The notes beneath the pieces are model-generated. The model was given only the letters and a program-made list of their open reading frames with translations. It had not been told where the DNA came from and did no database searches. A stretch of DNA of 64,000 nt, from positions 1 to 64,000 of the forward strand of contig NZ_BOLS01000003.1 of NCBI RefSeq assembly GCF_016861785.1, in the 5' to 3' direction. The position numbers and the translations under genes are program-made. Each line of letters opens with the position of its first letter. The stretch's first letter is position 1. Origin of the DNA: Lacticaseibacillus mingshuiensis (GTDB lineage Bacteria > Bacillota > Bacilli > Lactobacillales > Lactobacillaceae). Below are positions 53,660 through 62,110 of the stretch, one piece after another.

Positions 53660-54415
53660 ATGGATCAAGTGACGATGTACCGCGAAACGATGCGCCGCTT
53701 CGCGGAAAAACCAGAGTGGCCGATCAGCGAATTGATCACTGAACCGCTGCCCGAAACGCCGGGCGGGCCGGTACACGAAACCCCATGGCGGCTGGTGAAC
53801 GCCGATGTGCTTACGGTGATGGCGATGCTGCCGGGCCGCGTTGGCGTGATGAATTTTGCCAGTCCCACCAGACCGGGTGGCGGGGTGGAGCTGGGCGCAC
53901 AGGCGCAGGAAGAGGCAATCGCCAAGGGGACCTACCTCGTGCCGGCGCTGGAACAATTTTCAACGACTTATTATGAAGTCAATCGCGCACATCCCAACCG
54001 CGGCCTATTTTCGCGATCACTGATCTATTCGGCGGGCGTGCGGCAAGTGTTTTCCGGAACAGGCGCGCCTGTGGCTGACCACCAAGTTGACATTGTGACG
54101 GTGGCGGTTCCGGATCGACGGCGCGGGCACTTGAGCGATGCCGAAGCCTTGGCGGACATTGAATTTAAGATCAGCCAGACCTTGCGCGCAATGAAAAATC
54201 ACGGGGTGACCACCCCCATTTTGGGCGCGTTTGGCAGTGGGGTGTTCGGCAATCCGCCGCGGGAAGTCGGCCGCCTGTTTGCCCAGCAATTGGCCCGGCC
54301 GGAATTTGCCGGCGTGTTTGAGACGATCTGGTTTGCGGTTTATGACCGGCGTGGCACGGTTTTGCCCCTGTTTGTGGCGGGACTCGGCCGTGATCTGAAG
54401 GAGGAAACGATATAA
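53660..54415 (+). CDS. Microbial-type poly(ADP-ribose) glycohydrolase-like (TIGR02452) protein
   Basis: A 251-aa macrodomain-like protein with the PARG signature: NFASPTRPGGGV (Gly73-75) followed by QAQEEAIAKGTYL (catalytic-type QEE, Glu84/85), and a C-terminal ILGAFGSGVFGNPPREVGRL. Bacterial members cleave ADP-ribose from proteins or chains. ATG 53660 follows GAAGGAGACGCAG. It is immediately followed, with no gap, by a glutamine amidotransferase-like gene. Confidence 0.88.
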   Translation: MDQVTMYRETMRRFAEKPEWPISELITEPLPETPGGPVHETPWRLVNADVLTVMAMLPGRVGVMNFASPTRPGGGVELGAQAQEEAIAKGTYLVPALEQFSTTYYEVNRAHPNRGLFSRSLIYSAGVRQVFSGTGAPVADHQVDIVTVAVPDRRRGHLSDAEALADIEFKISQTLRAMKNHGVTTPILGAFGSGVFGNPPREVGRLFAQQLARPEFAGVFETIWFAVYDRRGTVLPLFVAGLGRDLKEETI

Positions 54416-55051
54416 ATGGTAGAAGTTGTTGTTTTACAACATGCGGATAATTGTGGGCCAGGCTTTGTCGCGGATTGGGCGGCGGCGCATGACGTGACGC
54501 TCAAGGTGCTGAGGCCAGATCTTGGGGAAAATCTGATGCCGCTTCGGGCCAGCGAGTTGAACGGTCTGATCATCTTGGGCGGGCCGCAAAGTGTCAATGA
54601 TGATCTGCCGTGGCTGTCGTCCGAGCGAATCTTGGTGCGGAGCCTGGATCAGCGCAACCGGCCGGTGTTTGGCATCTGCCTTGGTGCCCAGCAGATCGCG
54701 CGGGCGTTTGCGGCGGGGGTCGGCCCGCTGACGTATCCACAATATGGGCGCACCATGGTGACGAATACGCCGACTGGCGCGACGTTGCCAGTCTTTGAGG
54801 CGCATACGGAAGGAATCACCGCCTTTCCGGGGATGACGCAGACTTATTCGGATGAGCTTGGTGCGGTGCAGGGCTTCAAGTATCATCGGCATTTGGCGGC
54901 GGTCCAGTTTCATCCAGAGCTGGACGTGGCGGCGTTTCAGACCATCGCCAACGAAGAAGGCTTTGCGTCGGCCCCGGTCTTGACGGAAGCGGAAGTGGCC
55001 GCCAACAAGCAACTCCTCTTCAACGAACTGGACGCCTGCTTCGCATTTTAA
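54416..55051 (+). CDS. Class I glutamine amidotransferase-like protein
   Basis: A 211-aa GATase1 domain: Cys88 in FGICLGAQQIA, His166/Glu168 in QFHPE, and GGPQSVNDDLPW. No synthetase domain is fused or adjacent, so it may act as a free amidotransferase, a peptidase-like member or a gamma-glutamyl hydrolase-type protein. Its ATG follows directly on the TAA of the PARG-like gene and the ribosome site AAGGAGG is inside that gene, so expression is tightly tied. Confidence 0.85.
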   Translation: MVEVVVLQHADNCGPGFVADWAAAHDVTLKVLRPDLGENLMPLRASELNGLIILGGPQSVNDDLPWLSSERILVRSLDQRNRPVFGICLGAQQIARAFAAGVGPLTYPQYGRTMVTNTPTGATLPVFEAHTEGITAFPGMTQTYSDELGAVQGFKYHRHLAAVQFHPELDVAAFQTIANEEGFASAPVLTEAEVAANKQLLFNELDACFAF

Positions 55052-55053
55052 CA

Positions 55054-55230
55054 GGGTGCGAAGGGCCGCGGGATGGCGGAACAGCTAACTTGGGCCTGGC
55101 GCTTGGGGCTGCTTTTAGCCCCGAGTGACAGGCACAGTTAGATGTTTCCGTCATGCGGCCCGGAGCCCGACTAAGACAGGGTGCGAAGGCCGCGGGATGG
55201 CGGAACAGCCTAAGCCCGCGGTGCGCTTCC
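55054..55230 (+). repeat. Family B hairpin repeat: one full copy and a truncated copy
   Basis: Full copy 55054-55172 with inner stem GGGGCT/AGCCCC and outer stem ATGGCGGAAC/TTTCCGTCAT. The second copy (55179-55230) keeps the left arm only. Confidence 0.8.
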
Positions 55231-55239
55231 AAATTGGAC

Positions 55240-55300
55240 ATTCAAAAAAAGAGCCAGCGGAAATCTCCGTATCATGAGATTTTTGCTGGCTCTTTTGAAC
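55240..55300. terminator. Bidirectional terminator
   Basis: AAAAAGAGCCAGC...GCTGGCTCTTTT with inner AATCTC/GAGATT pairing, between the amidotransferase and methyltransferase genes. Confidence 0.85.
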
Positions 55301-55303
55301 GAC

Positions 55304-55876
55304 CTATTTTGCTTTTTTTGTCCGACTCGACAAGATGAATTGAACCGTCTCCTTGAGCTGCAGGCGCTGGTCGGAAACTTGGTACCATTGATCGATGGCC
55401 AGACGTGAGGTGAATAACTCGCGAATCTGGAGGCCACCGACTGGCTTGGGGTCAAGCGGGGTGGCCACCGCGGCGATCAGACGACCGCTTGGTTTGAGCA
55501 ACCGACTGAGCTGGTGGCTGGCGGCGTGCAGGTCATCTTGGCGCAGGTCGAAGGTCCCGACAATCAGGTCATACGGTCCGCTGAGCAATTTCAGATATCC
55601 ATCTGGCATGATGCGATAGCGCAGCCGATCAGAGCTGGCCGTTTCACGCGCCTCACTCATCGCCGCACCATCATTGGAAATGCCGAGGACCTCGATCGCC
55701 CCGTGGTTGATCGCATAGCGGCAAAACCAGCCATCGCCTGCATGAATCACAAGAACGCGCAGGCCGGCGAGCTTGGGCATTTTTTGCGCGAGCGCCTGCC
55801 ACAGCGGCTGTTTATTGCCAGTCGTGGTGGGCAGTTTCTCGGGGCTAGGGGCCATATTGGGGTAATCCTTATCCAT
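55304..55876 (-). CDS. Class I SAM-dependent methyltransferase-like protein
   Basis: A 190-aa Rossmann methyltransferase. Motif I VLVIHAGDGWFCRYAINHGA is a variant of E/DxGxGxG, followed by a motif II acid in EVLGISNDGAAM, motif IV GPYDLIVGTFDLRQDD and motif V SRLLKPSGRLIAAV. Small-molecule or RNA substrate cannot be told. Second gene of a likely two-gene unit (33 bp after the hypothetical gene at 55910). Confidence 0.75.
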   Translation of the reverse strand: MDKDYPNMAPSPEKLPTTTGNKQPLWQALAQKMPKLAGLRVLVIHAGDGWFCRYAINHGAIEVLGISNDGAAMSEARETASSDRLRYRIMPDGYLKLLSGPYDLIVGTFDLRQDDLHAASHQLSRLLKPSGRLIAAVATPLDPKPVGGLQIRELFTSRLAIDQWYQVSDQRLQLKETVQFILSSRTKKAK

Positions 55877-55909
55877 GCGGACACTTCTTTCTAGTCAGAC
55901 AGCCGGCGA

Positions 55910-56275
55910 TCAATCGACAAAGAGGAGCTGGAACTCGTGTTTGTTAGTGTCGATGTTGATCGAGATGTGGCGGTTCAGATCGGCCACCAGTTTGCGGGCA
56001 AAGGTCATTTTGCTTTCGAAATCTTTGAGGCCAGCGGTCAGCGGAATGCTGGCAAAATCGTAGTTCTCGCCGATGAATGCCGGGTCGGTGACGAACTTGA
56101 GATTATTTTCATCATGGCGGCTGCCGGGCTTGAGCACACTATCGATGTAGTGGTACAAGTCGTCGGGTGAAAAATTCAATAGCTTTTGCAGGTCAGTGGT
56201 AATGGTGAATGCAGGAGCGTCGTCAGCCAACACGTCGTTGACCTGGACCTGAGTCAATCCTTGATACAGTTTCAT
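55910..56275 (-). CDS. Hypothetical protein, 121 aa
   Basis: Starts MKLYQGLTQVQVNDVLADDA. Soluble, with FTITTDLQKLLNFSPDDLYH and a C-terminal strand-rich HISINIDTNKHEFQLLFVD. AAGAAGGGATCG precedes the ATG. Not recognised; cotranscribed with the methyltransferase-like gene. Confidence 0.6.
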   Translation of the reverse strand: MKLYQGLTQVQVNDVLADDAPAFTITTDLQKLLNFSPDDLYHYIDSVLKPGSRHDENNLKFVTDPAFIGENYDFASIPLTAGLKDFESKMTFARKLVADLNRHISINIDTNKHEFQLLFVD

Positions 56276-56417
56276 CGTGCGATCCCTTCTTTCTATTACC
56301 TATCAGTATACCGCATGCGGCCAAAATGTGGGCCGAGAATGCACGGCATGGCGCGGGGCCCGACTGTGAGGCGCGTCCCACGGGAATCAAAAAAGCCGCT
56401 CGAGGCGGCTTAAGCGT

Positions 56418-56810
56418 TCAGTCTTTATCGGCTGAGGCGATGATCAAACCGGCTGTAAAGGACGCGATCAAGTTTTTCTTGGAAGGCGTCAGCGGCTGAT
56501 CGTTATAGGTCAACACGGTGGTATCGCTGAGCAGATCCTCGACGCGAATGACGGTGCTGCCTTCAAGAACGACCTTCTTTTCTTCGGCAGGTGCGTACTT
56601 GTCTGGAAAAGCAACGGCCAAGATCTCTAGCGGTTCCGTGTTGTAGTATTCTGCAAGTTTACGAATACTGCGTTCACTTGGCACCGTTTGATCGTTTTCC
56701 CACTTGGTAAAGCTTGCTGGAGAGGTGTGCGTTGCCTTTGCGACGGTGACGATCGACTCGCCGCGATTCTTGCGGATCCGGCGGAGGGTGCTTCCTACTG
56801 TTTCTGTCAT
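56418..56810 (-). CDS. XRE-family helix-turn-helix regulator
   Basis: A 130-aa protein with an N-terminal HTH_XRE domain (about 5-60: GSTLRRIRKNRGESIVTVAK, SPASFTKWENDQTVPSERSI, RKLAEYYNTEPLEIL) and a C-terminal part of about 65 residues with no known domain. ATG 56810 follows GGTGAG; a longer frame upstream lacks a ribosome site. Likely a stand-alone regulator. Confidence 0.85.
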   Translation of the reverse strand: MTETVGSTLRRIRKNRGESIVTVAKATHTSPASFTKWENDQTVPSERSIRKLAEYYNTEPLEILAVAFPDKYAPAEEKKVVLEGSTVIRVEDLLSDTTVLTYNDQPLTPSKKNLIASFTAGLIIASADKD

Positions 56811-57124
56811 GTGTCTCACCACGTTTCTATAAGTTAGAGGGGACGGACAGGCGCCCCGCATCATTGATTAATGTAACTGTATTTAATGTAAAATGCAACG
56901 AAAACGCTCGTTGTTATCACTTTTTTTATTTACGTATCTTGACACTTGTTATTAACGCGCGTGCAATCGTTTGCTTTGCCTCTCGGACGTAGCTGATACC
57001 GGGAACCGGTGGATGGAATTGCGGCGGAAACGGCAAGAATGGCAATTATTTTTTACGGCTGAAGGACAGGGGGGTGGGGAGTGACTTTGGGACTCATTGC
57101 GCCGCAAGCCCTGGCCCGATATAG
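56811..57124. other. Gap without visible genes
   Basis: Upstream region of the XRE gene with AT-rich stretches around 56870-56950, including TTGACA (56939-56944). No ORF with a ribosome site is seen. Confidence 0.3.
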
Positions 57125-57400
57125 TTGTTCCACCATCCCACGGGCCTTCGCACCCTGTCGAGTTGGGCTACACGGGGCAGGGGTGAGACAGGTAGTCGTC
57201 CCGGCCGCTCGATGGCCAAGGGCGCCATCAATCGTCCAGGCCGCCCTACCTGCTCACCCCTGAACGCCCCGCTTCGCACCGTAGTTGGGCTACGCGGGGC
57301 AGGGGGTGGCGCATCTAGGCCATCAGGCGCCCGAGGCAAAGAACGCCTCACGCGCCTGATGGACCTAGCTGTCCACCCCTGAACGCCCCGCTTCGCACCC
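57125..57400 (-). repeat. Family B hairpin repeats: two full copies and a fragment
   Basis: Copies 57162-57280 and 57283-57400, opposite orientation, plus end fragment 57125-57156. The second has a long middle stem (CCATCAGGCGC/GCGCCTGATGG) and the first an inner stem GATGGC/GCCATC. Both lie ahead of the USP gene. Confidence 0.85.
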
Positions 57401-57469
57401 TGTCTTTTTCTTGTTTTTCGCGGCTGGCTGGCGTAGGCTTATTGGTATAGAAGACAAGGAAGTGATCAT

Positions 57470-57925
57470 ATGGATCAGGAGTATACCACGATCTTGGTTC
57501 CCGTTGATGGCTCTGATGAGTCAGATCTGGCTTTCCATAAAGCGGTCAAGGTCGCAACGACGAACCACGCGCATCTCGATATTCTGAACGTCCTGGACAC
57601 CAAGCAGTTTGTCGGTGGCTATGGCGGCATGATCTCCGGTGACGCGATCTACCAGCTGACGCAGGATGCTGAAAAGTACCTGGACGGGCTGGCGGAGCGG
57701 GCCAAAAAAGCCGGGTTGGACGATGTTGCGATCCATATTCGTTTCGGCAATCCGAAGACGGTCATCGCAACGGATTTTCCGCATGACCATCACACCGACT
57801 TGATCATGATCGGCGCCACTGGCTTAAATGCCGTGGAGCGCGTGCTGGTCGGATCTGTCACCGAGTATGTCAATCGCACAGCGCCTTGCGATGTGTTGAT
57901 CGTCAAGACAAAGACAAACGACTAG
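57470..57925 (+). CDS. Universal stress protein (UspA family)
   Basis: A 151-aa USP domain with TILVPVDGSDESDLAFHKAV at the N-terminus and the complete ATP-binding motif G-x2-G-x9-G-S/T in MIGATGLNAVERVLVGSVTEYV. ACAAGGAAGTGATCAT precedes the ATG. Unlike the copy at 28441 it keeps the standard ATP loop. Stress-induced in relatives. Confidence 0.9.
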   Translation: MDQEYTTILVPVDGSDESDLAFHKAVKVATTNHAHLDILNVLDTKQFVGGYGGMISGDAIYQLTQDAEKYLDGLAERAKKAGLDDVAIHIRFGNPKTVIATDFPHDHHTDLIMIGATGLNAVERVLVGSVTEYVNRTAPCDVLIVKTKTND

Positions 57926-58040
57926 GCAATTGTTGAGCCGTGGGGTGACCCGCGGTTCTTTTTTTCGCCAATTCGCGTCATTGATAGTAAGCTGAACGAA
58001 ACGACACGCGACTCGTATTTTTCAATAAGGAGGAATCGGC

Positions 58041-58592
58041 ATGGCACAATATTGGTATGACCGCGACCCTGTCTTGCGCGCGTATCACGATAATGAGTGG
58101 GGCAAGCCGCACCACGAGGATCAGGGATTGTTTGAATTAATGTCTTTAGAGATTCTGCAAGCTGGGTTAAACTGGCAGTTGGTGCTGAAAAAGCGGGCGG
58201 CGTTCAATGCGACTTTCCACCGCTTCGACCCAAGTGCAGTGGCCGTCATGACGGAGGCTGAGCTCGATGCGGCGATGCAAGATCAGGCGCTGATTCGCAA
58301 TCGGCGAAAATTGAATGCAATTGTCCAAAATGCGCAGGCGACCTTGCGCATCCAGCAAGAATTTGGCAGCCTCGACACTTATCTGTGGGGCTTTGTGAAT
58401 CACCAACCGCTTGTTCATGCACCGGCGACGCAAGCGGACGTGCCAAGTGCCAGCGATGAATCGCGGGCGTTGGCCAAAGATATGAAACAGCGCGGCTTTT
58501 CGTTCATCGGGCCCGTCACTGCCTACAGCTATATGCAGGGCGCGGGGCTGATCGATGACCATCTCCGGGGGGAGGCGCGCGGTAAGGAGTAG
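58041..58592 (+). CDS. DNA-3-methyladenine glycosylase I-like (Tag) protein
   Basis: Tag removes 3-methyladenine from DNA. The 183-aa product has the family core YHDNEWGKPHHEDQGLFELM, LEILQAGLNWQLVLKKR and GFSFIGPVTAYSYMQGAGLIDDHL. The catalytic Glu/Trp region is kept. In E. coli Tag a zinc is bound by Cys4, His17, His175 and Cys179; here the N-terminus is MAQYWYD and the end IDDHLRGEARGKE, so both cysteines are absent. The EamA transporter follows after 4 bp. AAGGAGGAATCGGC precedes the ATG. Confidence 0.9.
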   Translation: MAQYWYDRDPVLRAYHDNEWGKPHHEDQGLFELMSLEILQAGLNWQLVLKKRAAFNATFHRFDPSAVAVMTEAELDAAMQDQALIRNRRKLNAIVQNAQATLRIQQEFGSLDTYLWGFVNHQPLVHAPATQADVPSASDESRALAKDMKQRGFSFIGPVTAYSYMQGAGLIDDHLRGEARGKE

Positions 58593-58596
58593 GGAT

Positions 58597-59508
58597 ATGA
58601 AGCATCAACGCGAGCTGGGCATTGGCCTTGCGACATTTGGCTCATTGCTGTGGGGTGTTTCCGGCCCAGCCAGTGAACATATTTTTGGGTATGGGGTGTC
58701 GGTCTCTTGGTTGATCAGCTCAAAAATGCTGATGGCGGGGGTCGTCACGATGATCTTGGCCCTTTTGATCGATAAACGGCATGTGCTGGATCCGTGGCGG
58801 ACCAAAAAAGATGCGATTCAGATGATTATTTTCATCATCTTCGGCATGGTCACGATGCAGTACATCTATTTCAAGGCGGTCGAGGTGGCCAATGCTGCGA
58901 CCGCGACGATTCTGCAGTACCTGGCGCCGGTCTTGATCATGGTGATCATGGCGATCCGGTCCCGGTCGTTGCCCCGGCGCATCGATGTGGTCGTCATCGC
59001 GATGGCGCTTTTTGGCACGGCGCTGGTGGTGACCAAGGGCCATTTTACGCAGCTGGCGATCTCGCCGCGTGCCTTTTTCTGGGGCATCATGGCCGCGTGG
59101 GCGGCGGTGGCTTATAACATGTTACCGGAAGGCCTGCTGGCGCGGCATTCCCCGCTGACGGTGACGGCCTGGGCACAATTGTTGGGCGGCATCGGCATGA
59201 CGATCTATCATCCATTTTGGGTCGGCATCCCGCATATGCCAGCGGATGGCTGGTGGAGCTACGCGTTCATCGTGGTATTCGGGACGATCGTGGCGTATCT
59301 GGTCTATTTAGCCAGCCTGCAATATATTTCCGCCGAGGCGGCCAGCTTGCTCGATGCGTTTGAGCCGCTTGGGGCAACGGTGGTGGCGGTGACGCTGCTT
59401 CATTTGCACATGGGCCCGGCGGAGTTGGCAGGCGGGGCGATCATCATCGCGACGGTTGCGCTGATGGTGATCACCACGCCAAAAGCGCCGCAACTGAAAG
59501 AAAACTGA
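58597..59508 (+). CDS. EamA-family (DMT) transporter
   Basis: A 303-aa ten-helix drug/metabolite transporter with two EamA halves: GLATFGSLLWGVSGPASEHI at the start, AVEVANAATATILQYLAPVL closing the first half, and QYISAEAASLLDAFEPLGAT in the second. Such proteins export amino acids or metabolites. ATG 58597 follows TAAGGAGTAGGGAT. Cotranscribed with the Tag-like gene; a terminator follows. Confidence 0.88.
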   Translation: MKHQRELGIGLATFGSLLWGVSGPASEHIFGYGVSVSWLISSKMLMAGVVTMILALLIDKRHVLDPWRTKKDAIQMIIFIIFGMVTMQYIYFKAVEVANAATATILQYLAPVLIMVIMAIRSRSLPRRIDVVVIAMALFGTALVVTKGHFTQLAISPRAFFWGIMAAWAAVAYNMLPEGLLARHSPLTVTAWAQLLGGIGMTIYHPFWVGIPHMPADGWWSYAFIVVFGTIVAYLVYLASLQYISAEAASLLDAFEPLGATVVAVTLLHLHMGPAELAGGAIIIATVALMVITTPKAPQLKEN

Positions 59509-59514
59509 GGACAC

Positions 59515-59566
59515 AAAAGACGTCGCAAACCGGCTACGGAAAGCCAAGTTCGCGACGCCTTTTTCA
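59515..59566. terminator. Terminator of the Tag/EamA unit
   Basis: AAGACGTCGC...GCGACGCCTTTTT stem with a 25-nt loop; A-rich on the other side, so it may also serve the small minus-strand gene. Confidence 0.75.
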
Positions 59567-59592
59567 TCGCGCGGTGCGTTTCTTCTATTATA

Positions 59593-59775
59593 TTAGCGTT
59601 TCTGGCAATGCGCGTGAACAGTCATCAGATTTGGCAGCCGGACCTGGTGCTGGTCGGCTCGCAGGGCTAGGATATAGCCGTTTTTGACGCGCAACTTGTA
59701 CGTGATGTGCGATTGGAGCCGCAGCGGGTTGCCTTCTGCATCGACGACTGGCAAAACAGTTTGACGTGCTGGCAT
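59593..59775 (-). CDS. Small hypothetical protein, 60 aa
   Basis: MPARQTVLPVVDAEGNPLRL starts behind GAGGAGGCGAGCATC. Basic, beta-rich (HITYKLRVKNGYILALRADQ) with C-terminal HAHCQKR. Family not recognised. Confidence 0.5.
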   Translation of the reverse strand: MPARQTVLPVVDAEGNPLRLQSHITYKLRVKNGYILALRADQHQVRLPNLMTVHAHCQKR

Positions 59776-59816
59776 GATGCTCGCCTCCTCACGTCTATTA
59801 TAGCGATTTTTGGTGA

Positions 59817-59939
59817 GGGTGCGTAGCGGGGCGTTCGGTCTGAGCAGGTAGTTCGGCCGAGACGATTGATGGCGCACTTGGCCATCGAGCGGCTGGGTCG
59901 ACTTAGCTGCCCACCCTAAAACACCCAGCTCGACACCCT
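59817..59939. repeat. Family B hairpin repeat, chimeric copy
   Basis: Left half is a normal forward copy (GGGTGCG, outer GGTCTGAG, inner GATGGC/GCCATC), but the right end reads as the end of a reverse copy (CCACCCTAAAACACCCAGCT). It may have arisen by recombination between opposing copies. Confidence 0.7.
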
Positions 59940-60019
59940 TTGCGGCGCTTATCATAGGCGTGCCGCGCAATAAATGATACAATGAAAATGATTTTGACGC
60001 TCAAGGGAGGACGAACCCC

Positions 60020-60511
60020 ATGGATCAATTCGGTATCAGTGACTTAGCAGACTGGCTTGAAGCACACAGCACCGCACTTTTGGAAAAGAAAGAGGCGATG
60101 CCGGTCGACCGCGTTTTTGCCGCCGTCGATCAGCTCAGTGTTTTGCAGCAGCCAGCGGCACACTATCTCAGTGTGCGGCAAGGTCAGTATTTTCAAAATG
60201 AATCCGATCATAAATTAAACTTGCTGGCGGATGACCAGCCGCTTTCTGCCTTGGAAGACCGCATCATGGTCAACCATGTGGATGGCTCGATCACGGAAGA
60301 CACGCTGAACTTCACGTATAACCACGAGCCTGTTTTCGACGGGACGTATTCCCCGAAAAAAGACCTCAACATCGTGAAGTTTGGCCTGGAAGTCGTCGGC
60401 GCGGCCGCAAGCACGGGCGATGACGACACGCTGGCCGATGTGCTGTCACATGACGCCTTGGTGACGTTCATCGTGGCGGCGCAGGCATTTGCGGATTGGC
60501 AAAAAGCCTGA
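60020..60511 (+). CDS. Hypothetical protein, 163 aa
   Basis: Soluble acidic protein starting MDQFGISDLADWLEAHSTAL, with LLADDQPLSALEDRIMVNHV and VTFIVAAQAFADWQKA at the end. AAGGGAGGACGAACCCC precedes the ATG. No recognised domain or membrane segment. Confidence 0.65.
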   Translation: MDQFGISDLADWLEAHSTALLEKKEAMPVDRVFAAVDQLSVLQQPAAHYLSVRQGQYFQNESDHKLNLLADDQPLSALEDRIMVNHVDGSITEDTLNFTYNHEPVFDGTYSPKKDLNIVKFGLEVVGAAASTGDDDTLADVLSHDALVTFIVAAQAFADWQKA

Positions 60512-60556
60512 GTTGCTCAGCGCATTTCGGCTACTAGACCCCGCGTGAGTCAGGGC

Positions 60557-60799
60557 TCAGCCGAGCTGCGGCGCGGCCAGCCAATCTGTATCGAGCAATT
60601 GATGCAGGCGTTTGGAGACCGGTACCCACAATTGGGCTTTCAAGATGGCGCTGATGGCCTGCCAAAACGCAGGGTCGTCGCGCTGTTTTTTGTTCGTCTC
60701 GATGAGAATCGCCTGGCCGTTTTCCATGTGGCCGGTGATGTTGGGGTAGCTGATCTGATCGAGCTTGGCGGTGTAAACATCTTGTTGGTCGCGTAACAT
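60557..60799 (-). CDS. Small hypothetical protein, 80 aa
   Basis: MLRDQQDVYTAKLDQISYPN... has an AAAGGA site 9 nt before ATG 60799; the ATGs at 60808 and 60805 are too close to it. Soluble, with ILIETNKKQRDDPAFWQAIS. No recognised family. Confidence 0.5.
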   Translation of the reverse strand: MLRDQQDVYTAKLDQISYPNITGHMENGQAILIETNKKQRDDPAFWQAISAILKAQLWVPVSKRLHQLLDTDWLAAPQLG

Positions 60800-60876
60800 A
60801 AGCATCATTCCTTTCGACTGTCTCTATCATCGCAGTTGAATGTGGTCGGCGGCCGATGAGTTTGTGATGATTTTGT

Positions 60877-60891
60877 GAATAGCGCTTACAT
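60877..60891. promoter_or_regulatory. Weak cre-like site before the acetyltransferase
   Basis: The reverse complement ATGTAAGCGCTATTC matches the cre consensus with two mismatches. Low support alone. Confidence 0.25.
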
Positions 60892-60923
60892 TTTTATTAA
60901 GACAAAGGAGTCGATGAGCCGAT

Positions 60924-62090
60924 ATGGCAGATGTGTATCAGATGCAGGAACAGGACCTGCCCGCTTTTTACGCGTTGGCGCGGTATGCCTTCAACAAGCC
61001 GCAAAGTCCAGCGCGTGATGCGACCTTCAAGAGCTTATTTACCCATAGCAGCGGCTGGGCGACAGGGGAGCCGCTGAGCTCCGGCCTGCTGGGGACGCAT
61101 TTTACCGTTGACCTGGCCGGGACTGCCTTCAAGATGAGTGGCGTGGGCTACGTCGCCAGTTATCCGGAAGCCAGCGGCCATGGCGGCATCGGTGCGATCA
61201 TGCGCCAGGCGTTTGCCGACATGCGGGAAAACGGCGAGACACTGTCCTACCTGGCGCCATTTTCCGCAACATTCTATCGGCGCTTCGGGTATGAAAATGC
61301 CTTCGAGCACGCCATTCATTCGATCGCGGCCCGCGACCTGCCCAAGGTACCGGTGCGCGAAAGCAAGACGACCGTGACGCGGCTGTCTTATGGTGCGGCG
61401 ATTCCGGCCATGGCCGAGGTCTACAGCCGCAACCGCAATGCAACGCGCGGGGGCTTGCGGCGTGAAGACTGGTGGTGGCTGAATGTGGCCAGCCATTATC
61501 CGGCGCGGCAGGTGGCCGTGGCGGCGTTGGGCGATCATCCGGTCGGCTATGTCGTGTTTGAGAAAATGGGGACGACTTTCCGCGTTCATGAACTGTTTTA
61601 TGATGACCTGGACGCGTTGTTGGCATTGGGCCGCTTCGTGACCGCACATCGCAGCGCATTTTCCCAGTTCGAGTATGAGGCAGGGGATGCGGCTGGGTTG
61701 CACGACCTGTTGCCGGAGCCTGGCGTGTTGACGACGCAACTGGTGCCGTTCATGATGGCGCGCATCGTCGACGTGGCGGATTTCCTGCAGCGCTACCCAT
61801 ATCAAGTGTCCGACCTCGCACCTGTCGTGATCGGCATCAAGGATGATTACGTGCCGGAAAATAATGCCAGTTGGGAGTTGGCGATCGATGATGGCCGCGT
61901 CCATTTGGCGAAAACTGATCAACAGCCGGCTGTGGTGATGACGGAACAACAGCTCGTCAAAGCCAGTTTCGGCGTCCGCCCGCTGCGCGAGGCGTATCAG
62001 CTCGGCTTGGTGGATGGCGATGCATTTGCCGCAGCCAATCTGTCTGACGTGTTCATGAAGACGCAGGGGCAACTGTACGATTACTTTTAA
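60924..62090 (+). CDS. Eis-like GNAT N-acetyltransferase
   Basis: A 388-aa Eis-type protein with two GNAT domains and a C-terminal SCP2-like domain. Visible: MSGVGYVASYPEASGHGGIG (acetyl-CoA region), YLAPFSATFYRRFGYENAFE and the C-terminal carboxylate end QGQLYDYF, which serves as general base in Eis. Mycobacterial Eis acetylates aminoglycosides and proteins; function in lactobacilli is not known. AAAGGAG is 14 nt before the ATG, a long spacing. Confidence 0.88.
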   Translation: MADVYQMQEQDLPAFYALARYAFNKPQSPARDATFKSLFTHSSGWATGEPLSSGLLGTHFTVDLAGTAFKMSGVGYVASYPEASGHGGIGAIMRQAFADMRENGETLSYLAPFSATFYRRFGYENAFEHAIHSIAARDLPKVPVRESKTTVTRLSYGAAIPAMAEVYSRNRNATRGGLRREDWWWLNVASHYPARQVAVAALGDHPVGYVVFEKMGTTFRVHELFYDDLDALLALGRFVTAHRSAFSQFEYEAGDAAGLHDLLPEPGVLTTQLVPFMMARIVDVADFLQRYPYQVSDLAPVVIGIKDDYVPENNASWELAIDDGRVHLAKTDQQPAVVMTEQQLVKASFGVRPLREAYQLGLVDGDAFAAANLSDVFMKTQGQLYDYF

Positions 62091-62110
62091 TAGAAGAAAA
62101 ACGTCAAGAC

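Noticed and set aside
60545-60796. Plus-strand ORF MSQGSAELRRGQPI...
   Set aside because: It overlaps the minus-strand ORF 60557-60799, which has a proper ribosome site; the plus ORF has none.
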